A stretch of DNA of 64,000 bases. Source: Acinetobacter sp. TGL-Y2 (lineage in GTDB: Bacteria; Pseudomonadota; Gammaproteobacteria; Pseudomonadales; Moraxellaceae). The notes beneath the pieces are model-generated. The model did not search any database, was not told the origin of the DNA, and saw nothing but the letters and a program-made list of their open reading frames with translations. Both the position numbers and the translations under genes were made by a program. Shown one piece after another: positions 28,018 to 39,339 of this stretch (positions are counted from its first letter, which is position 1; every line of letters begins with the position of its first letter). The stretch lies in assembly GCF_001612555.1 (NCBI RefSeq), contig NZ_CP015110.1, positions 1,364,001 through 1,428,000 of the forward strand, written 5' to 3'.

Positions 28018-31000
28018 TTAAGAGTATTGGCTGACTTCGGTTTGATACTGATCCATCGCTTCATCCATGCTCATATCACGGGGAGGTGGAGCGATTTTTG
28101 AAGGTCTAAAGGATTCAGCTGCCTTACTCTTTGCCGCTTTAGATTTGACTTGATATTCGATATACAGTGCATCTTTACCAAAATAATCACGCAGTTTTGC
28201 AAGCAAATCATCTTGGGGCGCTACATTCCAGGAGGTGCCTAAATGTAATTCTGCGGTGGCATAAGGAAAATCCAGCAAAATATGCAAAGGAATGTGATTA
28301 GACATATCGACATTGCAAAATGGCTGAATTAATTTTTGCAGATCTTGATTCAGCGTTGCTGAAAAATGTTCAGGGCTTAATTTAACTTGGATGCAGTTGG
28401 CGCGCTTTTGGCGGATTTCATTCAAGGTAAACGCTTTGGTGAGACGTCCCATTGGACGGTCAAAACCTTCACGTTCATAAACCTCGCCTTCAATCACCAC
28501 CACTTTTTCATTGACAATAATGTCTTTGAAACGCTGGAAGCGTTCATGATTGGCTGAAATTTCAATCCGTGCCGTACCATCATCCAATGTGATCATCATG
28601 CGATTTGGGAAGTTGGCAATATCCACCACCAAACCTGCAAATACTGTGGTCACGCCACGACGAGTCGGAGTCAGTTCATTGATCTTATTGGCCACAAAAG
28701 ATTTAAGCTCGGTACGATAAACATCAATCGGGTGACCTGTTAAATACAGCCCGAGCGTGTCTTTCTCACCTTTGAGGCGAACTTCATCTGCCCAAGGTTT
28801 AACGGGTTTGGCAGGTTTACGCTGAACTTCTTCAACTTCACCAAACAAATCCATGATGCCAGATTCACGGTTACTGCGTGCTTGATCTGCCGCTTGAACC
28901 GCTTCTGGAAGCTGCGACATAATGGTCGCGCGCTCTACACCTAGACAGTCTAATGCACCTGAACGAATCAGAGCTTCCAAAGTACGTTTGTTGATTTTCT
29001 TTAAATCGATGCGATGACAGAAATCAAAAATATCTTTAAATGGGCCGAGTTGGTTGCGCGAATCAATCACCGATTGCATGGCTGCTTCACCCACCCCTTT
29101 GATCGCACCCAAACCATAGACAATGGTATTGGCATCGGTCGCATGGAACTTATAAAGCGACATATTGACTGAAGGTGGCAGTACCTCTAAACCGTTGTTA
29201 CGACAGTCATCGATCAAGAACACGATACTGTCAGTGTTCTGCATTTCCGACGTTAAAACCGCCGACATAAATTCAGAAGGATAGTGCGCTTTTAGCCATG
29301 CAGTTTGATAGGCGACAAGGGCATAGGCTGCGGCATGAGATTTGTTAAAACCATAGCCTGCGAACTTTTCCATGTAATCGAAAATATGGTTCGCGGTTTG
29401 CTCATCAATGTCTTTTTCGGCAGCACCTTCTATAAAGATTTGGCGCTGTTTGACCATTTCTTCAGGCTTTTTCTTGCCCATTGCACGGCGAAGTAAGTCC
29501 GCACCACCCAAACTATAACCTGCACAGTACTGCGCAGCCTGCATTACCTGTTCTTGATAGACCATAATGCCATAAGTCGGCTCTAACACGCCTTCAAGTA
29601 AGGGATGCAAATACTCAAATTCACCGCCATGCATACGATGAATAAAGTCAGGGATCAGATCCATCGGGCCCGGACGATACAACGATACAAAGGCAATAAT
29701 TTCTTCAAATTTACTTGGACGCGCTTCCTTGAGCATTTTCTTCATACCAGCGGATTCAAACTGGAACACCGCTGTGGTATTCGCGTCTGCAAATATCGAG
29801 TATGCAGCTTTGTCTTCTAGTGGAATATTTTCAATTTTAAGCGGTGTGTCGAACTGCATTCGCTGATTAATATGCTGAACAGCATCTTCAATCACGGTTA
29901 AGTTACGTAGACCCAAGAAGTCGAACTTGACCAAGCCTGCAGATTCAACATCGTCTTTATCGAACTGCGCCACACGACCCGTACCATCTGCTTCACACAT
30001 GACTGCAGAAAAATCGGTGATTTTGGTTGGTGCAATGACCACGCCGCCGGCATGTTTACCTGTGTTTCGGGTAATGCCTTCAAGTTTAAGCGCCATTTCC
30101 CAAATTTCAGCGGCATCATCATTGTCTGGGTTGGATGGATTGGTGACAATATCTTTGAGCTGAGGTTCAGCCTCAATTGACTCTTCCAAGCTTAAACCCA
30201 AAGGCTTGGTGGGGATCATTTTTGAAATACGGTCAGCTAAACCATACGATTTACCCAAGACGCGTGCCACATCTCGAATTGCACCTTTGGCCGCCATGGT
30301 CCCGAAAGTTGCAATTTGTGAAACTGCATCACGTCCATAATGACGCGCCACATAGTCAATCACTTTATCGCGACCTGCGATACAGAAATCGACATCGAAA
30401 TCGGGCATTGAAACGCGTTCTGGGTTTAAGAAACGTTCAAAAAGAAGTTCGTAACGAAGTGGATCAAGGTCAGTAATTTTTAAACTGTACGCAACCAATG
30501 ACCCTGCACCAGAACCTCGTCCAGGACCTACTGGAACACCATTACCTTTAGACCATTGAATAAAATCCATGACAATCAGGAAGTAGCCCGGAAAACCCAT
30601 GTTGTTGATAATGCCAATTTCATAAGCCAAACGTTCATCGTAGGGCTGACGAATTTCTGACCAATTTTCATCACGTTTTTCAACAGGATATAAATGCGCC
30701 AGACGCTCTTCTAAACCTTCTTCGGACAAATGTGCGAAGAAACTGTTAATGGTGTGTCCTTCAGGAATGGGATAATCTGGAAGGAAGTATTTACCCAGTT
30801 CTAAACTGACATTACAGCGCTTGGCAATTTGTACAGTGTTTCCAACAGCGCTTGGAATGTCTTTAAACAATTCCACCATTTGCTCAGCGGTTTTAAAATA
30901 TTGCTCTGTGCTGTAAGTACGTGGACGACGGTTGTCACCCAACACATAACCATCTGCGATGCAGACGCGTGCTTCATGCGCTTCATAGTCTTCAGGATGC

Positions 31001-31587
31001 ACAAAGTGCACATCATTATGCGCCACAACACCAATTTGATATTTAGCTGCGAGTTTAACGGCTTCTACAATGAAGTCTTCTTCTTGAGGTCGATTGGTAC
31101 GTGTGAGCGCCAAATAGACCCGATTACCAAATTTTTCGACCCATTCTTCAAGTAGGGGTTCTGCTTTTTGCGGATGTCCAGAACAAAGCATCTCACCGAC
31201 ATCACTTTTCATGCCGAGCATGACAATCAGGTCTGAACCTTGTTCAAGCACCCATTCTTTTTTGACACAAGGAATACTGAGCTGCTGACCTTCAATAAAG
31301 CCACGTGACACAATTTCAGTCAGACTGCGCCAGCCAGCATTGTTCATGGCAAGCAGTGAGACACGATGCGATTCATCATTTAAACGAATGTTGCTGCCTA
31401 AAATCGGCTTAATGCCTTGGTCTAAACATTTGCTGTAAAACTTAACCGCAGCGTGTAAATTCGACAGATCCGTCATCGCCAAAGCAGGCATATCTTCTTT
31501 CAATGCAGATTTAATTAAATCAGGTATACGTACAATCGATTCTGTAATCGAAAATTCTGTATGAATACCAAGATGAACAAACTGCAT
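28018..31587 (-). CDS. dnaE: DNA polymerase III alpha subunit
   Basis: DnaE is the catalytic subunit of the replicative polymerase. At 1189 residues it is close to the usual 1160-1190. The N-terminal PHP domain (FVHLGIHTEFSITESIVRI and ALAMTDLSNLHAAVKFYS) is present. The polymerase core has GPGRGSGAGSLVAY, the metal-binding PDFDVDFC, and the third acidic site in VKFDFLGLRNLTVIED. Then come the helix-hairpin-helix and OB-fold regions (TVFAGLVVDIANFPNRMMI) and a C-terminal tau-binding-type tail. No break is visible. The ATG at 31587 follows AAGGA (GCGAAGGATTCATTT). Confidence 0.97.
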   Translation of the reverse strand: MQFVHLGIHTEFSITESIVRIPDLIKSALKEDMPALAMTDLSNLHAAVKFYSKCLDQGIKPILGSNIRLNDESHRVSLLAMNNAGWRSLTEIVSRGFIEGQQLSIPCVKKEWVLEQGSDLIVMLGMKSDVGEMLCSGHPQKAEPLLEEWVEKFGNRVYLALTRTNRPQEEDFIVEAVKLAAKYQIGVVAHNDVHFVHPEDYEAHEARVCIADGYVLGDNRRPRTYSTEQYFKTAEQMVELFKDIPSAVGNTVQIAKRCNVSLELGKYFLPDYPIPEGHTINSFFAHLSEEGLEERLAHLYPVEKRDENWSEIRQPYDERLAYEIGIINNMGFPGYFLIVMDFIQWSKGNGVPVGPGRGSGAGSLVAYSLKITDLDPLRYELLFERFLNPERVSMPDFDVDFCIAGRDKVIDYVARHYGRDAVSQIATFGTMAAKGAIRDVARVLGKSYGLADRISKMIPTKPLGLSLEESIEAEPQLKDIVTNPSNPDNDDAAEIWEMALKLEGITRNTGKHAGGVVIAPTKITDFSAVMCEADGTGRVAQFDKDDVESAGLVKFDFLGLRNLTVIEDAVQHINQRMQFDTPLKIENIPLEDKAAYSIFADANTTAVFQFESAGMKKMLKEARPSKFEEIIAFVSLYRPGPMDLIPDFIHRMHGGEFEYLHPLLEGVLEPTYGIMVYQEQVMQAAQYCAGYSLGGADLLRRAMGKKKPEEMVKQRQIFIEGAAEKDIDEQTANHIFDYMEKFAGYGFNKSHAAAYALVAYQTAWLKAHYPSEFMSAVLTSEMQNTDSIVFLIDDCRNNGLEVLPPSVNMSLYKFHATDANTIVYGLGAIKGVGEAAMQSVIDSRNQLGPFKDIFDFCHRIDLKKINKRTLEALIRSGALDCLGVERATIMSQLPEAVQAADQARSNRESGIMDLFGEVEEVQRKPAKPVKPWADEVRLKGEKDTLGLYLTGHPIDVYRTELKSFVANKINELTPTRRGVTTVFAGLVVDIANFPNRMMITLDDGTARIEISANHERFQRFKDIIVNEKVVVIEGEVYEREGFDRPMGRLTKAFTLNEIRQKRANCIQVKLSPEHFSATLNQDLQKLIQPFCNVDMSNHIPLHILLDFPYATAELHLGTSWNVAPQDDLLAKLRDYFGKDALYIEYQVKSKAAKSKAAESFRPSKIAPPPRDMSMDEAMDQYQTEVSQYS

Positions 31588-31798
31588 AAATGAATCCTTC
31601 GCTAAGTCTAGGCATATTTTAACATGCTCTTAGTCCGAGGGAATGAACAAAAGCAAAAAGATCAATTATCTGTTCATAAAATGAAGCCATTGAAAATCTT
31701 TACAATTAAATCTAAGCTTCAAAAAAATAAAATCCAAAAACCATCGAGAGTTTGATCCTTTGAAAACGATAAAATTAAACAGCTTAAAATCTAGAAAC

Positions 31799-32671
31799 AT
31801 GAGAGTAAGAAATATACTTTTAAGCCTAATACTTGCTTCTGGACTTACTGCTCCAGCGTATGCAGATATGGAACAGGGCGGTGCCTATAGTCAAATACTG
31901 CTTAAAAAAGCCCAAAGTGGAGACGCTGAGGCCCAGTATGATTTAGGCGAAGCTTATTACAATGCTGATGGTGTCGATGAAAATTTTGAAAAGGCACTGA
32001 CATGGTACAGAAAAGCGGTAGCTAAAGGTCACCTTGAAGCTGAATACTCCACAGCGTATCTTTTGGATTATGGCGAGGGCACTGAAGAAAATAACGTTGA
32101 AGCCGTGAAATGGTATACCAAAGCTGCGAAAAAAGGACATGCCTTAGCACAATATCAATTGGCGCTGACTTTACAAGATGGTGAGGATGGGGTTAAAGCA
32201 GACCCTAAACAGGCTGTTTTATGGATGACCAAAGCCGCAGACAAGGGAGTAGACAGTGCCCAATACAGTGTGGGTAATTATTACGAATCGGGCTCTCATG
32301 TTCCTCAAGATTATAATAAGGCTGTCAAATACTACAAACTAGCAGTGGCTCAAGGGAATGCACATGCTCAAAATAACTTAGCAACCTTGTATCAGTCAGG
32401 GGATGGTATAAAGAAGAATGATATGGAAGCCATGCGATTGTTTACCTTATCCGCTGCACAAGATAACGCCCATGCCTATTATAATTTAGCCAATATCTAT
32501 GTCGATGGTCAGGGTGTCGAAAAAGACTATAAGGCTGCAAGTGAGTATTATATTCAGGCGATTGAGTTTGGACATGAAGATGCAGCAGCAGAAATGGCAG
32601 AATTATATAAAGTCGGTGGTTTTGGCTTGAAAAAGGATTTAAAGAAAGCGCGAGAACTTTTGGAAGATTGA
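31799..32671 (+). CDS. periplasmic Sel1-repeat protein
   Basis: After a cleavable signal peptide (MRVRNILLSLILASGL, cut near AYA-DME) the protein is a chain of about seven Sel1-like repeats, each about 36 residues with the pattern A-x2-LG-x2-Y-x3-G-V-x-D-x2-KA-x2-WY-x-KAA (AQYDLGEAYYNADGVDE, AQYQLALTLQDGEDGVK, AQNNLATLYQSGDGIKK). Such solenoids bind other proteins and are common in envelope or signalling adaptors. The ATG at 31799 gives a proper signal, while the TTG at 31760 would add a polar leader. A hairpin terminator lies 35 bases after the stop. No specific partner is visible. Confidence 0.85.
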   Translation: MRVRNILLSLILASGLTAPAYADMEQGGAYSQILLKKAQSGDAEAQYDLGEAYYNADGVDENFEKALTWYRKAVAKGHLEAEYSTAYLLDYGEGTEENNVEAVKWYTKAAKKGHALAQYQLALTLQDGEDGVKADPKQAVLWMTKAADKGVDSAQYSVGNYYESGSHVPQDYNKAVKYYKLAVAQGNAHAQNNLATLYQSGDGIKKNDMEAMRLFTLSAAQDNAHAYYNLANIYVDGQGVEKDYKAASEYYIQAIEFGHEDAAAEMAELYKVGGFGLKKDLKKARELLED

Positions 32672-32704
32672 GTTAATCTATAGCCAAAATAAAAGCAGGC
32701 AAAA

Positions 32705-32731
32705 TAAAAAAGCACCTTAAGGTGCTTTTTT
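32705..32731. terminator. bidirectional intrinsic terminator
   Basis: AAAAAAGCACCTTAAGGTGCTTTTTT is a perfect palindrome with A and T tails, lying between the convergent Sel1-repeat gene and ansB, so it can serve both. Confidence 0.88.
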
Positions 32732-32758
32732 ATTGAATGATTGGGCAAAACTTATCGC

Positions 32759-33820
<1,062 letters not shown>

Positions 33821-33970
33821 TCATCCTTTAAAATTTCTTATGGTGCTAAGCATTTTCTATGCCATGTTCACGTTAATCGATTCTTTGGTCTTTGAATAGA
33901 TCGCTTTGAAAATATAATTTAAGATTTGATCATTTCAAATGATAATGGGGCAAACATGCGTCTAGCCCAC

Positions 33971-34004
33971 AAAAAAAGCCTAGCGCCGAAGCGCTAAGCT
34001 TTTT
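33971..34004 (-). terminator. terminator downstream of alaA
   Basis: Read on the minus strand, AAAAAGCTTAGCGC and GCGCTAGGCTTTTTTT pair over a TTCG tetraloop, the most stable loop type, followed by a T run. Confidence 0.87.
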
Positions 34005-34030
34005 AATTAAATCACCTGATGAAAGTTGAA

Positions 34031-35461
34031 TTAACGCATTTTCGCCAAGAAACGGCTTAAACGGTTGATCGCTTCACGTAGTTCATTTTCAGCTGGTAAG
34101 AACACCACACGGAAATGATCGGGTGTTGGCCAGTTAAATCCTGTCCCTTGAACCAACAATACTTTTTCAGCTCTTAAAAAATCAAGCATGAATTGTTCAT
34201 CGTCTTCAATTGGATAAATTTCAGGATCCAATTTCGGGAAGCAATACATTGCACCTTCAGGCTTAACACATGACACACCTGGAATTTCATTCAGCATTTG
34301 CCATGCAATATTACGCTGCTCATACAAACGACCGCCTGGACGGATCAAGTCATTGATGGACTGATAACCACCCAAAGCCGTTTGAATGGCATACTGCGCT
34401 TGATGGTTGGCACATAAACGCATCGACGCGAGCATGTCTAAACCTTCAATATAATCTGAGGCACGGGCTTTATCACCGGTAATTGCCATCCACCCTGAAC
34501 GGAAACCTGCAATACGGTAGGATTTAGACAAACCGTTAAACGAAATGCATAACTGGTTGCCTGCTAAAGCAGCAACCGAAACATGCTCAATACCGTCATA
34601 GACAATTTTGTCGTAAATTTCATCTGCAAATAAAATGAGATCATATTTCTTGGCAAGCGCGACCATTTTTTCTAAGACATGACGTGGATACACCGCACCC
34701 GTTGGGTTGTTCGGATTAATAATCACAATACCGCGGGTATTTGGGGTGATTTTGTTTTCTATGTCTTGAATATCTGGATACCAATTATCTTCTTCATCAC
34801 ATTTGTAATGAATCGCGGTTCCGCCAGAGAGGTTTACCGCAGCAGTCCAAAGCGGGTAATCTGGCATAGGGACCAACATTTCATCGCCGTAGTCCAATAA
34901 GCCTTGCATAGACATGACGATCAGTTCAGATACACCATTACCGATATACACGTCATTGACGTCCATATCAAAAATACCTTTTTGCTGGTAATACTGACAC
35001 ACGGCTTTACGCGCAGGGAAAATCCCTTTCGAGTCGGTATAACCAATGGCATTGGGTAAATTTAAAGCCACATCGTTAATAATTTCTTGTGGCGCTTCGA
35101 AACCAAAAGGCGCAGGGTTGCCAATATTAAGCTTAATAATTTTATGACCTGCTTCTTCCATTTCGTTGGCGGCGCGTAACACAGGTCCACGAATGTCGTA
35201 GCATACATGCTCGAGCTTTGACGATTTTTTTATTTGTCGTGGAATTTGGAAGGTGTTCGGCATTTTAATGTTCTCGGAAAGAGTGGAGGTCACTTTTGCA
35301 TAACGATATAAATAGCTTTTAAATGTCTCGGTTGTCACCAAATCGAGCTGATGTTCATCTCTGAGTAAAGTAACAATTTTTTCATGCGTAAACCCTGCCT
35401 GTTGATATTGCTTGATCATTGGCAACAGAGTTTTAAAAATTACGCTTTTTTTTTGCGACAT
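34031..35461 (-). CDS. alaA: alanine-type aminotransferase with extra N-terminal domain
   Basis: This fold-type I PLP enzyme probably converts pyruvate and glutamate to alanine and 2-oxoglutarate, as AlaA does. The lysine that binds PLP is in SFNGLSKSYRIAGFRSGW. Other marks are INPNNPTGAVYP, FADEIYDKIVYDG and the C-terminal FRVVFLPAENEL. Residues from about 75 onward match AlaA (CYDIRGPVLRAANEMEEAG). The first 70 residues are additional: FKTLLPMIKQYQQAGFTHEK, then ETFKSYLYRYAKV, which looks like a small helix-turn-helix of the kind found in plasmid and phage DNA-binding proteins. Its role is unknown. The single frame is continuous, so it is a real fusion or an extended native form. Confidence 0.9.
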   Translation of the reverse strand: MSQKKSVIFKTLLPMIKQYQQAGFTHEKIVTLLRDEHQLDLVTTETFKSYLYRYAKVTSTLSENIKMPNTFQIPRQIKKSSKLEHVCYDIRGPVLRAANEMEEAGHKIIKLNIGNPAPFGFEAPQEIINDVALNLPNAIGYTDSKGIFPARKAVCQYYQQKGIFDMDVNDVYIGNGVSELIVMSMQGLLDYGDEMLVPMPDYPLWTAAVNLSGGTAIHYKCDEEDNWYPDIQDIENKITPNTRGIVIINPNNPTGAVYPRHVLEKMVALAKKYDLILFADEIYDKIVYDGIEHVSVAALAGNQLCISFNGLSKSYRIAGFRSGWMAITGDKARASDYIEGLDMLASMRLCANHQAQYAIQTALGGYQSINDLIRPGGRLYEQRNIAWQMLNEIPGVSCVKPEGAMYCFPKLDPEIYPIEDDEQFMLDFLRAEKVLLVQGTGFNWPTPDHFRVVFLPAENELREAINRLSRFLAKMR

Positions 35462-35699
35462 TTTTTAATCCAGAGCAAGAATTGTACTAGCCTAACATTT
35501 AATTTGCTCACAAAAAAGCATTTAATTTAAATATTGCTCACCAGTTTTCTGCAATTTGCTTACTTTTTGCTTTTTATTGTGTATTTGGTTCATTATATGT
35601 CTTTTGTAAATTGTTAAATAAACACTAGAAATTTAACAATGGATGACGTAAATATAGGATTATCCTATTTTTAAAAGCACGATTTGAAGGGACTTAGTC

Positions 35700-36119
35700 A
35701 TGGGTAAACTTAATAAAACGGACAGAGAATGGCAAAGAGAGTTATCGCCTGAAGAATATCGTATTACCCGTCAAAAAGGCACTGAACCCGCATTTACTGG
35801 GCAATACTGGAACAGTAAACAAGACGGTGTTTATACTTGTCGTTGCTGCGGAGAAGCATTATTTTCTTCAGAGACTAAATTCGACAGCGGATGCGGTTGG
35901 CCGAGCTTTTTTAAACCGATCAATCCGAGTGTGGTAGAAGAACAAGATGATAGCTCGCATGGGATGTCCCGCACGGAAATTATTTGCCATCATTGTGATG
36001 CGCATTTAGGGCATGTTTTTGAAGATGGACCAGAACCAACTGGATTGCGCTACTGTGTTAACTCGGCATCACTTGAACTTAAAACACAAGAAAAAAATGA
36101 TGAGGAAACCTATCCATGA
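35700..36119 (+). CDS. msrB: peptide methionine-R-sulfoxide reductase MsrB
   Basis: MsrB reduces the R form of methionine sulfoxide in proteins. The two zinc-binding CxxC pairs are visible (CRCCGEALF and [12 protein letters not shown]), the family motif SGCGWPSFF, and the catalytic cysteine in [11 protein letters not shown]. The 139-residue length is normal for a stand-alone enzyme. Its end overlaps the next gene by four bases (ATGA), coupling it to a peroxidase, so both products of this operon deal with oxidative damage. Confidence 0.96.
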   Translation: MGKLNKTDREWQRELSPEEYRITRQKGTEPAFTGQYWNSKQDGVYTCRCCGEALFSSETKFDSGCGWPSFFKPINPSVVEEQDDSSHGMSRTEIICHHCDAHLGHVFEDGPEPTGLRYCVNSASLELKTQEKNDEETYP

Positions 36120-36598
36120 CCAGCATATATCAGTTTGAAGCTGAGTTGTTAAATGGAAAAAATAAAGAATTTTCCGACTATCAAGGCAAAGTGATGTTGA
36201 TTGTGAACACAGCCAGTAAATGTGGCTTCACACCTCAATTTGCTGGATTAGAAAAACTTTACCAAAAGTACAATAATCAGGGACTTGAAGTTTTGGGCTT
36301 TCCATGTAATCAATTCGGTGGACAAGATCCAGGTGATAATGATCAAATTGGGAGCTTTTGCCAAAAAAACTACGGAGTCAGTTTCCCCATGTTTGCCAAG
36401 GTCAACGTGAAAGGTCCTGAAGCACATGTAGTTTTTCGCTATTTAACCAATAATTCTAAAGGTGTATTGGGCAGTGGAATTAAGTGGAATTTTACCAAAT
36501 TTTTAATTGGTAAAGACGGCAAGGTGATAAATCGTTATGCACCGACCACCAAACCTGAAGCCATTGAAGAAGATATCGAAAAAGCATTGGCAGAATAA
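36116..36598 (+). CDS. glutathione peroxidase family protein
   Basis: This 160-residue thiol peroxidase reduces hydroperoxides. The catalytic cysteine is in [19 protein letters not shown], with the active-site Gln/Trp region in [13 protein letters not shown] and [13 protein letters not shown]. It has cysteine instead of selenocysteine, and a second cysteine in GSFCQKNYG, the arrangement of BtuE/Gpx enzymes that often use thioredoxin. Exact electron donor cannot be told from sequence. It overlaps msrB, followed by a strong terminator. Confidence 0.93.
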   Translation: MTSIYQFEAELLNGKNKEFSDYQGKVMLIVNTASKCGFTPQFAGLEKLYQKYNNQGLEVLGFPCNQFGGQDPGDNDQIGSFCQKNYGVSFPMFAKVNVKGPEAHVVFRYLTNNSKGVLGSGIKWNFTKFLIGKDGKVINRYAPTTKPEAIEEDIEKALAE

Positions 36599-36626
36599 GG
36601 TTTTATATTTTTTACTGTGCGCAATC

Positions 36627-36656
36627 AAAAAATCAGCTTAGATAAGCTGATTTTTT
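36627..36656. terminator. intrinsic terminator between gpx and lysO
   Basis: AAAAAATCAGCTTA pairs with TAAGCTGATTTTTT over GA. It lies between two convergent genes and works in both directions. Confidence 0.87.
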
Positions 36657-36674
36657 ATATATGTTTAATGTGAA

Positions 36675-37583
36675 TTACAATGCAGCCAAGAGGCTCAGTA
36701 ATATCGGCGCCAGTAAAGACAAGATTAAACCACTGACCATGGCATGGGGAATAAAATTATTGCCACAGGCTTGTTTGACCATGGGTAAGGTTACATCCAT
36801 GGCGGTTGCACCCGCAGAAGAAATCGCTGAACGTGGATAACGCCATCCAATCATATACATAAAAAGAATCGCGAAAATTTCTCGAAATAAATCATTCATG
36901 AGCGCAACACTGCCCAGTTCTGCATTTCTTAACTCAGTAACAACGATGCCTGACATGGAATAAAAACCATAACCTTGTGAAAGCATAATCAAGTCTTTTA
37001 AACTAATATTGCTGATCAGGTGTGCTGCGATGCATGCACCTAAAATAGATCCTATAATACAACCAAGTGGCACCAATAAAATATTCCAATTCAGCCATGA
37101 GCGGTCTAAAGGGGAGCGCGCTAAATCCAGTCCAATGAAGAACATGAATACCAATAGCAAATTCCATGTACTGATATGCAGATTCAAATCAAAATGCGCT
37201 ATAAATAAAGCAATGCCATAACCCGCCAATAGAGCGATGAATGCATAACTAATATTCAGTAAGGATTTGGTCAACAAATCAAAGGAGACTTTGCCTTGAG
37301 TGGGCTGATAGCCAATGGCTGTATAGAGCAAGTAGCAACACAAAAAAGCACCGACAGAGGTTGCACAAGCCAGAATGATTGCATTGCTTAAAAGAAGTGC
37401 TGGCGAGCTGATCTGATCCAATACTTGCGTAAATTCAATGGCGATTGCGACCAACAAGATATAAGCAAAATACGGTAAAATTTGAAATACGAAGCGTTTA
37501 AACCAAATGGGTAAACGCCCCAAGGCAAGATAGCCTAAGCATAAAGGAAGCAGAAGTTGGAAAATGAGCCAAAGAGATTGCAT
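36675..37583 (-). CDS. lysO: lysine exporter LysO family membrane protein
   Basis: The 302-residue protein has about eight to ten hydrophobic helices and matches the LysO (YbjE) family, which exports L-lysine and toxic analogues. Family blocks seen are VFMFFIGLDLARSPL, the glycine/tyrosine motif SQGYGFYSMSGIVVTELRN, and ATAMDVTLPMVKQACG. The acidic residues needed for transport in relatives (an Asp in GLDLAR and one in AMDVTL) are present. It stands alone, convergent with gpx. Confidence 0.9.
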   Translation of the reverse strand: MQSLWLIFQLLLPLCLGYLALGRLPIWFKRFVFQILPYFAYILLVAIAIEFTQVLDQISSPALLLSNAIILACATSVGAFLCCYLLYTAIGYQPTQGKVSFDLLTKSLLNISYAFIALLAGYGIALFIAHFDLNLHISTWNLLLVFMFFIGLDLARSPLDRSWLNWNILLVPLGCIIGSILGACIAAHLISNISLKDLIMLSQGYGFYSMSGIVVTELRNAELGSVALMNDLFREIFAILFMYMIGWRYPRSAISSAGATAMDVTLPMVKQACGNNFIPHAMVSGLILSLLAPILLSLLAAL

Positions 37584-37667
37584 AATGTTGAAAATTTAAA
37601 AGATCCTCAACATTATGGCAAATTTTTAAACCTAAAAGCCAACTGAATCACGAAACTTTATGCACAT

Positions 37668-39164
37668 TCATTGGGTCTTTGTTAAAAAACGATAATCCGT
37701 CAAATTGACTTGATGTGTTTTGAGCCAATATTTCCAGGTATAACTTGGCCAAAGTGCAAAGTTTTTTCCGCCATCTTGTTGATACCAACTGACGCACCCA
37801 GACTGCCAGACAGTGCCTTCAAATTGTTTTTGAAGGTCGGCATTAAAATGCGCCTGTACGCTATCTTTCACCACAATTGCATCCGCATGAGTTCGCTCAA
37901 GTGCTTGGAACATTTGTAGAATATAATTCACTTGTGACTCAATCATAAAAATGACCGAGTTATGACCCAGTACCGTATTCGGCCCAAGCAGTTGAAATAA
38001 ATTTGGAAAACCTTGAGTGCTGACGCCATAATAACTTTCTGCACCATCTTTCCATGCCTGTTTAAGCTCCACACCATTTTCGCCATAACACGCAAAAGAT
38101 TTAAGATAAATGCGGGGGTCGGTAATAAAACCTGTTCCATAAATCAAGCAATCAATTTTTCGCTCTACGCCGTCGTTGGTGATAATGCTGTCTGCGGTCA
38201 GCTCTTGAATCGAATCTGTCACCAACTCAACATTACTGCGGTTAAAACTTGGAAAATATTTGTTTGAAACCAAAATGCGTTTACAGCCCATGGTGTAATC
38301 AGGGGTGAGCTTTCGCGCAATGGTTTTATCTTTGACTTGATATTTAATAAAAAGCTCAGCCAGTTTCTGTCCAGCTTTCATCATTTGTGGTTGCACAATG
38401 GGAACTACACGAGATTCATTTGACCAGTAAAGACGTGCGCGGTGTAGTTTTCTAAACCAGTCGTATTTTGCAAATAAACGTTTATCCAGCGCATTGTATT
38501 GACGTTCATCGCGCGGAATGACCCATGCCGCCGTGCGCTGAAACACATAGAGCTGTTTGGTTTGAGGGGCAATTTCAGGAATATATTGAATGGCACTACC
38601 GCCAGTACCTATGGAAGCGACATTTTTCCCCGTTAAATCATAATCGTGGTTCCACTGCGATGAATGAAATACTTCACCTTTAAAGTGTTCAATGCCTTTT
38701 ATTTTTGGAGTTTGTGCGACGTGTAAAGGGCCAGATGCAAAAATTAAAAATTGTGCTTCAAGCATATCGCCCGATGCAGTCTTAATCTGCCATACACAAC
38801 GATCTTCAATATAACGCGTGGTAATGACCTGCTGATTAAACTGGATATAAGATTTAAGCTGATAATCTGAGATTAAACTTTGAATATATTCAAATATTTC
38901 AGGTGCTTCAGCGTAGCGTTTGCTCCAATCTGTCTTGGGTGCATAGGAGAGTGAGTACATATGAGATTGCACATCACATGCCGCACCGGGGTATTGGTTA
39001 TCACGCCATGTACCGCCCACATCTTTGGCTTTTTCTAATATGACAAAATCTTGAATATCGGATTGGAGTAAACGTATGGCACTGGCAATCCCGCCAAAAC
39101 CTGCACCAATAATGGCAACTTTCACTTTTGGTGTGGCATCTTTATTTTCGATCACATCGTGCAT
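37668..39164 (-). CDS. flavin-dependent Baeyer-Villiger-type monooxygenase
   Basis: The protein has an N-terminal FAD Rossmann motif (VAIIGAGFGGIASAI), the BVMO helper motif GGTWRDNQYPGAACD, the diagnostic fingerprint FKGEVFHSSQW, and a second dinucleotide fold for NADPH (VASIGTGGSAIQYIPEIA). The final part resembles other group members (LLGPNTVLGHNSVIFMIES). It should insert oxygen next to a ketone or oxidise a heteroatom, using NADPH. The natural substrate is unknown. An AraC-family regulator gene begins 175 bases away in the opposite direction, so substrate-dependent induction is likely. Confidence 0.92.
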   Translation of the reverse strand: MHDVIENKDATPKVKVAIIGAGFGGIASAIRLLQSDIQDFVILEKAKDVGGTWRDNQYPGAACDVQSHMYSLSYAPKTDWSKRYAEAPEIFEYIQSLISDYQLKSYIQFNQQVITTRYIEDRCVWQIKTASGDMLEAQFLIFASGPLHVAQTPKIKGIEHFKGEVFHSSQWNHDYDLTGKNVASIGTGGSAIQYIPEIAPQTKQLYVFQRTAAWVIPRDERQYNALDKRLFAKYDWFRKLHRARLYWSNESRVVPIVQPQMMKAGQKLAELFIKYQVKDKTIARKLTPDYTMGCKRILVSNKYFPSFNRSNVELVTDSIQELTADSIITNDGVERKIDCLIYGTGFITDPRIYLKSFACYGENGVELKQAWKDGAESYYGVSTQGFPNLFQLLGPNTVLGHNSVIFMIESQVNYILQMFQALERTHADAIVVKDSVQAHFNADLQKQFEGTVWQSGCVSWYQQDGGKNFALWPSYTWKYWLKTHQVNLTDYRFLTKTQ

Positions 39165-39339
39165 GACGTTTAAATCCTTTTGTGTTTATGCTTATTTTGA
39201 TGTTGACATCATAAATGGATTTTTTATCAAACAACATGATTGTACAGACACTATAAATTGATCTTTTCGGCAATTAAATGTCACATCAATTTGCTGTACA
39301 ATTGTTGTTCAGAAAAATGATTGAACACATGAATAAGCA

